From contig QUDE01000015.1 of assembly GCA_003477405.1 (NCBI GenBank), positions 14,365-77,301 of the forward strand: a stretch of 62,937 nucleotides of DNA, given 5' to 3'. The notes beneath the pieces are model-generated. The model had not been told where the DNA came from and did not search any database. It worked only from the letters and a program-made list of their open reading frames with translations. Of the stretch, positions 7,826 through 17,000 are shown piece by piece. Every line of letters starts with the position of its first letter. Position 1 is the stretch's first letter. A program made the translations under genes and the position numbers. Source of the DNA: Ruminococcaceae bacterium AM07-15. Its GTDB lineage: Bacteria; Bacillota; Clostridia; Oscillospirales; Butyricicoccaceae.

Positions 7826-8380
7826 ATGAGTAATCAGTATCAAGCGTATCAGGACAAAATGCAGAAGACGGTGGATGTGCTCAAGCACGAATTCACCACC
7901 ATCCGCACAGGCCGGCCCAGCGCCGCTGTGCTGGACAAAGTGACCGTGGATTATTACGGCGTTGCCACTCCGGTGCAGCAGGTGGGGAACATCTCGTCCC
8001 CCGATCCCCACAGCCTGCTGATTCAGCCCTATGACTCCTCGGTGCTCAAGGGCATTGAGAAGGCCATTCTGGCTTCCGACATCGGCATCACACCTCAGAA
8101 CGACGGCAAGGCCATCCGGCTGACTTTCCCGCCCCTCACCGAGGAGCGCCGCAAAGAGCTGACCCGCCAGGTGAGCAAGTACGCTGAGGAGGCCAAGGTG
8201 GCCATCCGCAATGTGCGCCGGGACGCCATGGACGACTTCAAGGCCCAGAAGAAGGCTTCCGAGATGACCGAGGATGATTACAAGATCGCCGAGAAGGACA
8301 TCCAGAACCTGACCGACAAGTTCATCAAGGAAGTGGAAGCCGAAAGCGCCAAAAAGGAAAAGGAACTCCTGGAAATCTAA
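7826..8380 (+). CDS. frr: Ribosome recycling factor
   Basis: 184 aa, the normal length. With EF-G it splits post-termination ribosomes. The conserved segments TIRTGRPSAAVLDKVTVDYYG, TPVQQVGNIS and the C-terminal three-helix bundle (LTEERRKELTRQVSKYAEEAKVAIRNVRRDA) are intact. The gene follows pyrH directly, as in most bacteria. Its TAA stop is followed with no gap by the CGGCGAGCCGCCG palindrome, and a 580-bp repeat array with a terminator then separates it from uppS, with which it is often co-transcribed. Confidence 0.97.
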   Translation: MSNQYQAYQDKMQKTVDVLKHEFTTIRTGRPSAAVLDKVTVDYYGVATPVQQVGNISSPDPHSLLIQPYDSSVLKGIEKAILASDIGITPQNDGKAIRLTFPPLTEERRKELTRQVSKYAEEAKVAIRNVRRDAMDDFKAQKKASEMTEDDYKIAEKDIQNLTDKFIKEVEAESAKKEKELLEI

Positions 8381-8655
8381 CGGCGAGCCGCCGTTCCCAT
8401 ACTGCGCTGCCGCGCTGGGCAACAGAACGAAAGCCGGTTGCGTGATCGGGTGCGGCAGCACCGCTTGGCCGTCCCGACACGGGACCGCTGCCGCGCTGGG
8501 CAGTTGAACGAAAGCCGGTTGCGTGATGGGGTGCGGCAGCACCGCTTGGCTGTCCGGCCACCGGACTTCCCCGACCCTTTTTGCGCCTCCCGGCGGGGCC
8601 CGGTAGGGGCCAAGTGATACAGAAAAGGCTGACCCGGTGCAATCTGGCAAAGAAA

Positions 8656-8704
8656 GCCTCCCTTGTGCAAAGGGAGGTGGCGGCGAATGCCGCCGGTGGG
8701 ATTG
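8656..8704 (+). repeat. Two-hairpin element, GGCGGC variant
   Basis: First hairpin CCTCCCTTGTGCAAAGGGAGG, second stem GGCGGCGAATGCCGCC, end GGGATTG. The second stem differs from the CATGGC and GTCGGC types. Confidence 0.7.
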
Positions 8705-8754
8705 ACCCGGTGCCTGGGCGGCCGAGCGCCATAGAAAAGGCTACGATACAAAAC

Positions 8755-8782
8755 AAAATTCCCCGGTTTCCGGGGAATTTTT
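8755..8782. terminator. Intrinsic terminator between frr and uppS
   Basis: AAAATTCCCCGG / CCGGGGAATTTTT with a short TTT loop. It lies inside an otherwise conserved operon order, so pyrH-frr and uppS-polC are probably separate transcripts. Confidence 0.8.
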
Positions 8783-8969
8783 GCAGCACGAAGCAACGGA
8801 ACAAGGTTCGGTTGTATGCCGCAGAGCAAAGAGAGGAACGGCTGCGGCGCCACGCCGGCGGCGAGCCGCCGCTCCCATATCTTCTTTGCCCAGGCGAACA
8901 CAACCGGCAAAAGCAAAGAGAGGAACGGGTGCAGCGTCACGCTGCAGAAAACGACAATAGGTGGACACG

Positions 8970-9710
8970 ATGAACAAGGAAACGGGGCCATTGCCCTTTG
9001 ACAAAGAGCGGGTACCCCGGCACATTGCCTTCGTCATGGACGGCAACGGCCGGTGGGCCCAGAAACGGGGCCTGCCCCGTACCGCCGGACACTCGGCGGG
9101 AAGCGAAGCCTTCCATAAGGCCGCAGAGATCCTGGCGGAGCTGGGCGTCCGGCACATGACGGTCTACGCCTTTTCCACCGAAAACTGGAAACGGCCTTTG
9201 GAAGAGGTCTCGGCCATCATGGGCCTTCTGGAAAAATACCTCCGGCGCTCCATCCGGGAACTGGTGGAAAACAACATCCAGCTGGATTTCTGGGGGGACT
9301 TAAGCCCTCTGTCGCCCAAGCTGCGAAAGCTCATCGACCAGACCGACGAGCTTTCCAAACAGTGCACCGGCATGCAGGTCCATGTGTGCCTGAATTACGG
9401 CGGCCGGGATGAAATCCTCCGGGCCGCCCGGGCCCTGGCCCAGGACTGCCTGGACGGCAAGCTCAAACCCGAAAACATCGGGGAAGAGGAGCTGGAAGGG
9501 CGGATGTACAGCCATGATGTGCCGCCCCCCGATCTGCTGGTGCGGCCCGGTGGGGAAATGCGCATTTCCAACTTCCTTCTGTGGGAGTGCGCATACAGCG
9601 AATTTTACTTCACCGATACCCTCTGGCCCGATTTCGGCAGAGAGGAAATCTACAAAGCCATCGCAGAATTTCAGAAGAGAAACAGAAGATATGGGGGTCT
9701 TTCCCGATGA
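8970..9710 (+). CDS. uppS: Isoprenyl transferase (undecaprenyl diphosphate synthase)
   Basis: 246 aa from ATG at 8970. It condenses isopentenyl diphosphate onto farnesyl diphosphate to give the C55 lipid carrier for cell wall synthesis. The cis-prenyltransferase signature MDGNGRWAQKRG has the catalytic Asp at residue 24; VYAFSTENWKRP, and the C-terminal DLLVRPGGEMRISNFLLWE and YTDTLWPDF-like (YFTDTLWPDF) motifs, are present. The ATG is chosen over GTG at 8961 because AGGTGG ends 5 nt before it. The stop overlaps the cdsA start (ATGA). Confidence 0.96.
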   Translation: MNKETGPLPFDKERVPRHIAFVMDGNGRWAQKRGLPRTAGHSAGSEAFHKAAEILAELGVRHMTVYAFSTENWKRPLEEVSAIMGLLEKYLRRSIRELVENNIQLDFWGDLSPLSPKLRKLIDQTDELSKQCTGMQVHVCLNYGGRDEILRAARALAQDCLDGKLKPENIGEEELEGRMYSHDVPPPDLLVRPGGEMRISNFLLWECAYSEFYFTDTLWPDFGREEIYKAIAEFQKRNRRYGGLSR

Positions 9711-10513
9711 AAGTACGGGTCATTTCCGCCCTGGTGGGCGTTTTGCTGTTTGTTGCTGTGGTCTATTGGGCGCCCCAATGGGTGACGCTGCTGGCCTTCA
9801 GCCTGCTTTGTTCCCTGGCGGCCTATGAGTTTTTGCACAACACCGGCCTGCTGAAAGGCAGTCCGCTGCTGCCCCTTTGCTGCATCGCCGCCTTTATCGT
9901 GCCCGCCGCCAGCAACTACGATATGTACTACATGCAGCCCCTGCTCTATGTGTTCACCCTTCTGGTGTTCCTGTGGGCCATTCTCCATCCCCAGCGCATC
10001 ACCGCCGAGCAGATCGCCCAGGCTTATCTGGGAAGCATCACCATTCCCTTCCTGCTCAGCGGCGTCATGCGCATCCTGCTTCAGCATGAAAACGGCAAGG
10101 TGTATGTGCTTCTGCCTTTCCTGGCCGCCTGGTGCAGCGACAGCCTGGCCCTGGTGTTCGGTATGCTCTTCGGCAAGCACAAGCTGATCCCTCAGGTCAG
10201 CCCCAAAAAGACGGTGGAAGGGGCCGTGGGCGGCGTCATCGGCGCCGTGGCCGGCCTTTGCATCTTCGGCTATTTCGCCGGAAACAAGCTGGGCGTGGAG
10301 CCCAACTACCTGCTTCTCAGTGCCGCCGGAGTGGTGGGCAGTCTGGCCGGAATGCTGGGCGACCTGGCTTTGTCTCTGGTCAAGAGAAAGACCGGCATCA
10401 AGGACTATGGCCACATCATGCCCGGTCACGGCGGCGTGCTGGACCGGTTCGACAGCGTCATTTTTACCGCGCCTTTGTTTGAGATTCTGCTCCATTTCAC
10501 CAGCGCTATTTAA
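9707..10513 (+). CDS. cdsA: Phosphatidate cytidylyltransferase
   Basis: 268 aa integral membrane enzyme making CDP-diacylglycerol from phosphatidate and CTP. The start is the ATG at 9707 that overlaps the uppS stop; the longer open frame upstream is uppS read in another frame. About eight hydrophobic segments are seen. The CDP-diacylglycerol synthase signature is near the C-terminus: SLVKRKTGIKDYGHIMPGHG followed by GVLDRFDS. dxr follows 18 nt downstream. Confidence 0.95.
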   Translation: MKVRVISALVGVLLFVAVVYWAPQWVTLLAFSLLCSLAAYEFLHNTGLLKGSPLLPLCCIAAFIVPAASNYDMYYMQPLLYVFTLLVFLWAILHPQRITAEQIAQAYLGSITIPFLLSGVMRILLQHENGKVYVLLPFLAAWCSDSLALVFGMLFGKHKLIPQVSPKKTVEGAVGGVIGAVAGLCIFGYFAGNKLGVEPNYLLLSAAGVVGSLAGMLGDLALSLVKRKTGIKDYGHIMPGHGGVLDRFDSVIFTAPLFEILLHFTSAI

Positions 10514-10531
10514 TAAAAGGAGAAAACCGCT

Positions 10532-11692
10532 ATGAAACGCATTGCCCTGTTGGGTTCCACCGGCTCCATCGGCACCCAGGCCCTGGATGTGGTGAGCCGG
10601 GATGAAAAACAGTATGCCGTCACCGCCCTCACCGCCGGGAAAAACGCCCGGCTGCTGGAAGAGCAGGTGCGCCGGTTCCGGCCTCGCCTGGCGGTGCTGG
10701 GGGAGGAGAAGGCGGCCTGGGAGCTGAAAGGCCGCCTGGCCGACACCGATGTGCGGGTTTCCTACGGGGAAGAAGGGCTTCTGGAAGCGGCTTCCATGGC
10801 GGAGTGCCACATGGTGCTCAACGCCCTGGTGGGTGTGGCAGGGCTACAGCCCACGGTGGCGGCTCTGGAGGCAGGGCACACCCTGGCCCTGGCCAATAAA
10901 GAGTCTTTGGTGTGCGGCGGCGCCCGGGTGATGGAGCTGGCCAAAAAGAAAGGCGTTCCCATTCTGCCGGTGGACAGCGAGCACTCGGCCATTTTCCAGT
11001 CCATGGGAAATAGACCCCTGGAGGAAGTGCGGCGGGTGCTGCTCACCGCCTCCGGCGGGCCCTTTTTCGGCAAAAGCCGGGAGGAGCTGCGGGGGATGAC
11101 GGCGGCGGAGGCTTTGCGCCATCCCAACTGGAGCATGGGGAAGAAGATCACCGTGGACTCGGCCACCATGATGAACAAGGGCTTTGAGGTGATGGAAGCG
11201 GTGTGGCTCTTCGGCCTTGCGCCGGAGCAGGTGGAGGTGCTGGTGCACCGGGAGAGCATTCTCCATTCGGCGGTGGAGTTTGTCGATGGCTGCGTCATGG
11301 CCCAGCTGTCGGAGCCCGATATGCGCCTGCCCATTCAGCTGGCCCTCACCTGGCCCCAGCGGCAGGAGGGGGCGATAAAGCCCCTGGACTTGACAGCCAT
11401 TGGTTCTCTGACCTTCCAGAAGCCCGACCGGGAGAATTTCCCCTGTCTCAGCCTGTGCGAAGATGCCATTCGCCAGGGGGGAGACCGGGGGGCGGTTATC
11501 AATGCGGCCAACGAAGTGGCCGTGGCGCTGTTCCTGGAAGGCAAGATCGGGTTTTTGGATATTTACCAGATGTGCGCCCAGGCCCTGCGGGATCAGCCCT
11601 TCCGGGAAAATCCCACCATCCAGGAGATTCTGGAAATCGACCGCGCCGTCCGCGCCCAGTGCCTGGGCTCCCATACTGCGCTGCCGCGCTAA
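10532..11692 (+). CDS. dxr: 1-deoxy-D-xylulose 5-phosphate reductoisomerase
   Basis: 386 aa. The committed step of the MEP isoprenoid pathway: DXP to MEP with NADPH. Seen: the nucleotide motif LLGSTGSIGTQALDVV at residues 5-20, ALANKESLVCGG, PVDSEHSAIFQ, and the catalytic-loop segment HPNWSMGKKITVDSATMMNKG. AAGGAG lies about 9 nt upstream. ispG downstream is a second MEP gene. The C-terminal residues AQCLGSHTALPR come from an intergenic repeat in the same frame as in the CatA-like gene, so the native end of the protein has been overwritten. Confidence 0.96.
   Translation: MKRIALLGSTGSIGTQALDVVSRDEKQYAVTALTAGKNARLLEEQVRRFRPRLAVLGEEKAAWELKGRLADTDVRVSYGEEGLLEAASMAECHMVLNALVGVAGLQPTVAALEAGHTLALANKESLVCGGARVMELAKKKGVPILPVDSEHSAIFQSMGNRPLEEVRRVLLTASGGPFFGKSREELRGMTAAEALRHPNWSMGKKITVDSATMMNKGFEVMEAVWLFGLAPEQVEVLVHRESILHSAVEFVDGCVMAQLSEPDMRLPIQLALTWPQRQEGAIKPLDLTAIGSLTFQKPDRENFPCLSLCEDAIRQGGDRGAVINAANEVAVALFLEGKIGFLDIYQMCAQALRDQPFRENPTIQEILEIDRAVRAQCLGSHTALPR
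11655..11692 (+). repeat. Repeat module forming the dxr C-terminus
   Basis: Palindrome GCCCAGTGCCTGGGC, then the ACTGCGCTGCCGCGCT module. In most intergenic copies this module reads on as CGCTGGGCA; here CGCTAAGCA gives an in-frame stop. Confidence 0.75.
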
Positions 11693-11953
11693 GCAATAGA
11701 ACGAAGGTCGATCCGGTGCAGGGCAGCAAAGAAGGCTCCCTTGTGCAAAGGGAGCTGTCGGCGAAGGCCGACTGAGGGATTGACTCGGTGTCCTCGCTTC
11801 CAAGTGATGCTGCTGCACCGGGCGACAGAACCGGGCTGAATCATTTACCCGGCTCTACAATCCCCCCTGCATGGCAGGGCCATGCTGTCCCCCCTTTGCA
11901 CAAGGGGGGCTGTGGTTCGCAGCATCAATTTTCACTCATTAAGAAGAAAAGAA
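11693..11953. repeat. Intergenic repeat mosaic between dxr and rseP
   Basis: No gene seen. It holds a GTCGGC-type two-hairpin element (11734-11782, plus) and a CATGGC-type element (11859-11910, minus), joined by repeat linkers. This is a second insertion of repeats inside the pyrH-polC block. Confidence 0.8.
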
Positions 11954-11966
11954 CAGGTGATATTTT

Positions 11967-13013
11967 TTGTCCATTCTCATCGCGGTTTTGGTATTTGGTT
12001 TGATCGTGTTTGTCCATGAGCTGGGGCACTTTGTGGCCGCCAAGCTCTCCGGGGTCACCGTTTACCGGTTTTCCATCGGTTTCGGCCCGGCCATCGTGAA
12101 AAAGGAGTGGAAAGGCACCCTGTATGCCATCCGCCTTCTGCCTCTGGGCGGAAGCGTTGTGATGAAAGGGGAGTTTGACGAAGAGGGCAACGAAGTGGAA
12201 GATCAGACCGGCTCTTTCCAGGCGGCCAGCCTGCCCCGCCGGTTTGCCATTTCGGCGGCGGGCTCTGTGATGAACTTCCTCACCGGCCTGTTGCTCATCA
12301 TCATCACCCTGTGGCCCGCCCAGGCCCTGCCCACTGCTCAGGTGGCCTCCCTGGAAGAGGGCTTCCCCGCAGGGGGCGAAAACGGCATCCAGGAGGGCGA
12401 CCGCCTGGTGAAGATCAATGACTTCCACATCTTCCTCTATGGGGATGTGATGACCGCTTTGGAATATGGCGCCGGGGAGCCTTATGACATCACCCTTCGG
12501 CGGGATGGAGAAAAGATTGAACTCAATGATGTGGAGCTGACCAAGCAGGAGTATTCCGACGGCCAGGGAGGCACCAGCCTGCGCTATGGCATGAACTTCG
12601 TCACCGAAAAGGCCACTGTGGGCGCAAAGCTCCGTTACAGCCTGAATAACGCCGGCAGCTTCATGCAGTCGGTGACCGAGGGCCTCAAGCAGATCTTCCG
12701 GGGCCAGGTGGAAAAGGACGATGTGATGGGCACCGTGGGCATCGCCAGCGAGATCAGCAACCGGGCCAAGACCTCGGCGCTGGATATGTGGTATTTTGTG
12801 GCCTTCCTCTCCATCAACCTGTCCATTATGAACCTGCTGCCCATTCCCGGGCTGGATGGCGGCAAGATTTTGTTCCTGCTCATCGAGGCCATCATCCGCC
12901 GTCCGGTGCCGCCCAAGTTCGAAGGGGCTGTGCAGCTGGCCGGGCTGGCGCTTATCTTCGGCCTGTTCATTTTCGTCACCTATAACGACATTGTGCGTCT
13001 GATCGCGGGGTAA
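11967..13013 (+). CDS. rseP: RIP-family zinc metalloprotease RseP (site-2 protease)
   Basis: 348 aa, starting at TTG 11967 with AGGTGA about 6 nt upstream; no ATG fits the family N-terminus. Catalytic HELGH is at residues 17-21 in the first membrane segment. A PDZ domain lies in the middle (near residues 120-185), and the second active-site motif NLLPIPGLDGGK is near 290. It cuts membrane-bound anti-sigma factors and signal-peptide remnants. The place between dxr and ispG is the standard one in Firmicutes. Confidence 0.94.
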   Translation: MSILIAVLVFGLIVFVHELGHFVAAKLSGVTVYRFSIGFGPAIVKKEWKGTLYAIRLLPLGGSVVMKGEFDEEGNEVEDQTGSFQAASLPRRFAISAAGSVMNFLTGLLLIIITLWPAQALPTAQVASLEEGFPAGGENGIQEGDRLVKINDFHIFLYGDVMTALEYGAGEPYDITLRRDGEKIELNDVELTKQEYSDGQGGTSLRYGMNFVTEKATVGAKLRYSLNNAGSFMQSVTEGLKQIFRGQVEKDDVMGTVGIASEISNRAKTSALDMWYFVAFLSINLSIMNLLPIPGLDGGKILFLLIEAIIRRPVPPKFEGAVQLAGLALIFGLFIFVTYNDIVRLIAG

Positions 13014-13018
13014 AGACT

Positions 13019-14080
13019 ATGGAAAGAAAAACAAAACAGATCATGGTGGGGGGTGTGGCCATTGGGGGCGGTGCCCCCCTCAGCATTCAATCCATGGCCA
13101 ACACCAAAACCACCGATGTGGAAGCCACCCTCTGCCAGCTTCACCGGCTGAAAGAGGCCGGGTGCCATGTGGCCCGGCTCACCGTGCCCGATGAAAAGGC
13201 CGCCCGGGCCTTCGGGCGCATCCGCCGGGATTCTCCGCTGCCCTTGGTGGCCGACATCCACTTTGACTACAAAGCCGCCGTCTGGGCCGCCGAGGAAGGG
13301 GCCGACAAGATCCGCATCAACCCGGGCAACATCGGCTCCGATGAGAAGGTGGGGGAAGTGGTGCGGGCCTGCCGCAAACATCAAATCCCCATCCGCATTG
13401 GCGTCAACGGCGGGTCTTTGGAAAAGGACATTCTGGCAAAATACGGCGCTCCCACGGCGGAAGCCCTGGTGGAGAGCGCCCTTTCCCATGTGGAAAAGCT
13501 CCACCGGTGGGATTTTGACGATATTTGCATCTCGCTGAAATCCTCCGATGTAAAAACCAACATTGCGGCCTACCGGCTGATGGCGGAAAAGACCGATTAT
13601 CCCCTCCATCTGGGGGTCACCGAAGCGGGCACCCGGTATATGGGCACCCTCAAATCGGCGGCGGCTTTCGGGGCGCTGCTGCTGGATGACATCGGCGACA
13701 CCCTGCGGGTGTCCCTCACCGCCGATCCGGTGCGGGAGGTCTACGCCGCCAAAGACATTCTCAAAGCCCTGGGTCTGAACCAGGAAGGGGCCACCTTGGT
13801 GTCCTGCCCCACCTGCGGCCGCACCCAGGTGGATCTGATCCCCATCGCCGAAGAGGTGGAGCAGCGCCTGTCCGGGCTGAAAAGCCGGATCACCGTGGCG
13901 GTGATGGGCTGCGCCGTCAACGGCCCTGGCGAGGCTCGCCAGGCCGATCTGGGGGTGGCCTGCGGCAAAGGGGAGGGCCTGCTCTTCTCCAAAGGGGAGA
14001 TCCTCTACAAAGTCCCGGCCCAGGAGATCGCCGACGCCCTGGCCAAGGAAGTCAGTCGCCTGACCGGTGAACAGATATGA
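13019..14080 (+). CDS. ispG: (E)-4-hydroxy-3-methylbut-2-enyl-diphosphate synthase
   Basis: 353 aa. The MEP-pathway enzyme that reductively opens methylerythritol cyclodiphosphate with a [4Fe-4S] cluster. Cluster ligands are visible as SCPTCGRTQ near residue 262 and MGCAVNGPGEA near 296. The TIM-barrel start IQSMANTKTTD and RINPGNIGS are intact. It is the short bacterial form without the plant insert. It starts 5 nt after rseP and its stop overlaps the polC start (ATGA). Confidence 0.97.
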   Translation: MERKTKQIMVGGVAIGGGAPLSIQSMANTKTTDVEATLCQLHRLKEAGCHVARLTVPDEKAARAFGRIRRDSPLPLVADIHFDYKAAVWAAEEGADKIRINPGNIGSDEKVGEVVRACRKHQIPIRIGVNGGSLEKDILAKYGAPTAEALVESALSHVEKLHRWDFDDICISLKSSDVKTNIAAYRLMAEKTDYPLHLGVTEAGTRYMGTLKSAAAFGALLLDDIGDTLRVSLTADPVREVYAAKDILKALGLNQEGATLVSCPTCGRTQVDLIPIAEEVEQRLSGLKSRITVAVMGCAVNGPGEARQADLGVACGKGEGLLFSKGEILYKVPAQEIADALAKEVSRLTGEQI

Positions 14081-17000
14081 GCGCCACCTTACAGCAGCTT
14101 TTCGGCAAATGCGATTTTGAAGGGGGCCCTCTGGCCGGGGCCCAGGTTCAGGGCATCGAGGCCAACCGGAAGGAGAACACCCTGGAAGTGTCCCTGCTGG
14201 CCCCTCATCTGCTGGAAGAAAGCTCCCTCCAGGCCGGAGAGGAAGGCATCCGCCGGGCTTACGGTCTGAAAAAAGCCCATCTCCAGGTGCGTTATCAGCT
14301 CCATGAGCTGGATCAGGCGGCGGTGGATTACTGCCGCCACCGGCTGTGCAGCCGCTATCCCTCCATGGCGGCCGCCGGGGACTGCCTCCGCTTCCAGGAG
14401 GAAAAGGGGGCTTTGGTCATCGACGCCCCGGAACAGTGGCTCCCCCGGGCGGAAGAGCTGCGGGAGCCGCTGCAGCTCTTCTTGCAGCGGGAACTGGGCC
14501 TTTCCTCCCCGGTGGAAGTGCGGGAGGGCAAGGACTTCCCGGCCCATTGCCAGGACTTCGAAAAACAGCAGAAGGCCCTTTTGCAAAAGGCCCTCCTGGA
14601 ACAAAGCCGGTGTGCACCGGCCGCCCAGAAACCCCCGGCCCCCAAGAAACCCGCCCCGGAAAAACGGTACATGGAGCGGAAAAAGCCGGAAGGGGTGATT
14701 TTCCGGCCCAAGAACTCCGATGCCAAGGTGCTTTACGGCAAACCGGCCCAGCGGCCCATCATCCATATGGACGAGGTCAATGTGGACAGCGGCAAGGTGG
14801 CGGTGGAAGGGGAGGTCTTTTTCGCCGAGGAAAAGAAGTTGAACAACCGGGGCAAGACCATCTATACCTTCGATATGACCGACGGCCATGGTTCGGTGCG
14901 GTGCGTCAAGGTGCTGCCCGACGAGGAATGCGCCCTGCTGATGGATGCGGTGAAAGTGGGTTCCTATGTGATGGTCCAGGGCGTTGCCAATTATAGTACC
15001 TTTGAGCGGGAAGTGGTCATTTCCCCCCAGGCCGTGGTGGAGGCCAGAAAGAAGCTGCGCCAGGACAAGGCGGAAAACAAGCGGGTGGAGCTGCATCTTC
15101 ACACCTGCATGAGCTCCATGGACGGCCTGACGGGCACCGCCCAGGCCATCCAGACCGCCGCCCGCTGGGGCCACAAGGCCATCGCCATCACCGACCACGG
15201 CGTGGCCCAGTCCTTCCCCGATGCCATGCACGCCCAGCAAAAGCTGCAAAGCAAGGGCCAGGACATCAAGGTGATCTACGGCGTGGAGGCTTATTTCGTC
15301 AATGACCTGGCCAAGAGCCAGGCGGTGCAGGGCCAGTGCGACACCCCGCTCCGAGGGGAAACCGTGGTGTTCGACCTGGAGACCACCGGCCTCAGCCCCC
15401 GCAACTGCGAGATCATCGAAATCGCCGCTATCATTGTGAAAGACGGGGAAGAGAAGGAGACCTTCCATACTTATGTCAGCCCCACATCCCCGGTGCCCTA
15501 TGAGATCACAAAGCTCACCGGCATCACCGATGAGATGGTGGACGGGGCCCCCTCCCAGGAGGAAGCCCTGCGGGCCTTCCTGGAGTTTGCCGGGGACAGG
15601 CCCCTTTGCGCCCACAACGCCGGGTTTGATGTGTCCTTCCTCCGGGCCGGGTGCGAAAAGTTCGGCATTGAGCGGGAATTCTGCTCCATCGACACCGTGG
15701 AGATGTGCCGGGTGCTGCTGCCCCATCTCAAGCGGCACAAGCTGAACATCGTGGCCGAGGACTTAGGGCTTTCCTTCAACCATCACCGGGCCTTGGACGA
15801 CACCGGCGTGCTGGCGAAAATTTACAACCATCTGCTGTCTCTCATCGAGGAAAAGGCCCCGGTGGAGCGGGTGGATCAGATCAACCACGCTCTGGATGTG
15901 TGCCGGGGCGGGGAGACAGACCCCCTGTCCCGCAGGTCCCATCATATGATCATTCTGGTGAAAAATCTGGTGGGGCTGAAAAACCTCTATCAGCTGATTT
16001 CCTTTTCCCATCTGAAATACTTCAAACGCCATCCCATCATCCCGGCTACCTTGCTGATGCAGTACCGGGAAGGGCTGATTCTGGGCTCGGCCTGCGAAGC
16101 CGGTGAGCTGTTTTCCGCCATCGTCCAGGGCAAGACCTGGAACGAGCTGAAGGAGATCGCATCCTTCTATGACTTCCTGGAGATTCAGCCCATCGACAAC
16201 AACCGGTTTCTGCTGGAAAACGGCACGGCCAAGGACGAAGAGCAGCTGCGGGACTTCAACCGCACGGTGCTGAAACTGGGGGATGCCTTGCACAAACCGG
16301 TGGTGGCCACCGGGGATGTGCACTTCCTGGAGCCGGAGGACAGCCAGTACCGGGCCATCCTCATGGCAGGCATGGGCTTTTCCGACGCCGACAAGCAGGC
16401 CCCCCTCTATTTCAAAACCACCGACGAGATGCTGAAGGAATTTGCCTATCTGGGGCAGAAGCGGGCCTATGAAGTGGTGGTGGAAAACCCCAACAAGATC
16501 GCTGAACTGTGCGAGGACATCAAACCGGTGCCCGACGACAAATGCCCGCCGGTGATTCCCGGCTCGGCCGACGAGATCAGCCAGATGGCAAACCAGAAGG
16601 CCATCGAGCTGTATGGCGATCCGCTGCCCCAGCTGGTGAAGGAGCGGCTGGACGCCGAGCTGATTCCCATCATCAACAACGGCTTTGATGTGATGTACCT
16701 GATCGCCCAGAAGCTGGTGGCAAAGTCCCTGGAGGACGGCTACCTGGTGGGTTCCCGTGGCAGCGTGGGCTCCAGCTTTGTGGCCTTTTTGACCGGCATC
16801 ACCGAGGTAAACTCCCTCCCGGCCCATTACCGCTGCCCCCATTGCAAGCATTCCATTTTCCCGGGTGACCCCAATTACGGCTGCGGGGTGGACCTGCCGG
16901 ACAAGCTCTGTCCCCAGTGCGGCACGCCCCTGATCAAAGACGGGTTCAACATCCCCTTTGCCACCTTCCTGGGCTTCAACGGAGAAAAGGCCCCGGATAT

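Larger units (their letters stand above)
8381..8958. repeat. Intergenic repeat array interrupting the frr-uppS junction
   Basis: No gene seen. Palindrome CGGCGAGCCGCCG (8381-8393) is followed by two tandem copies of an 80-bp module (from about 8402 and 8481). Copy one ends in GTCCCGACACGGGAC (8471-8485), copy two in GTCCGGCCACCGGAC (8552-8566). Next come a CCCCGACC..GCGCC module (8564-8620), a two-hairpin variant (8656-8704), a terminator (8755-8782), CGGCGGCGAGCCGCCG near 8857 and GCAGCGTCACGCTGC (8931-8945), 14 nt before the uppS Shine-Dalgarno sequence. Confidence 0.8.
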
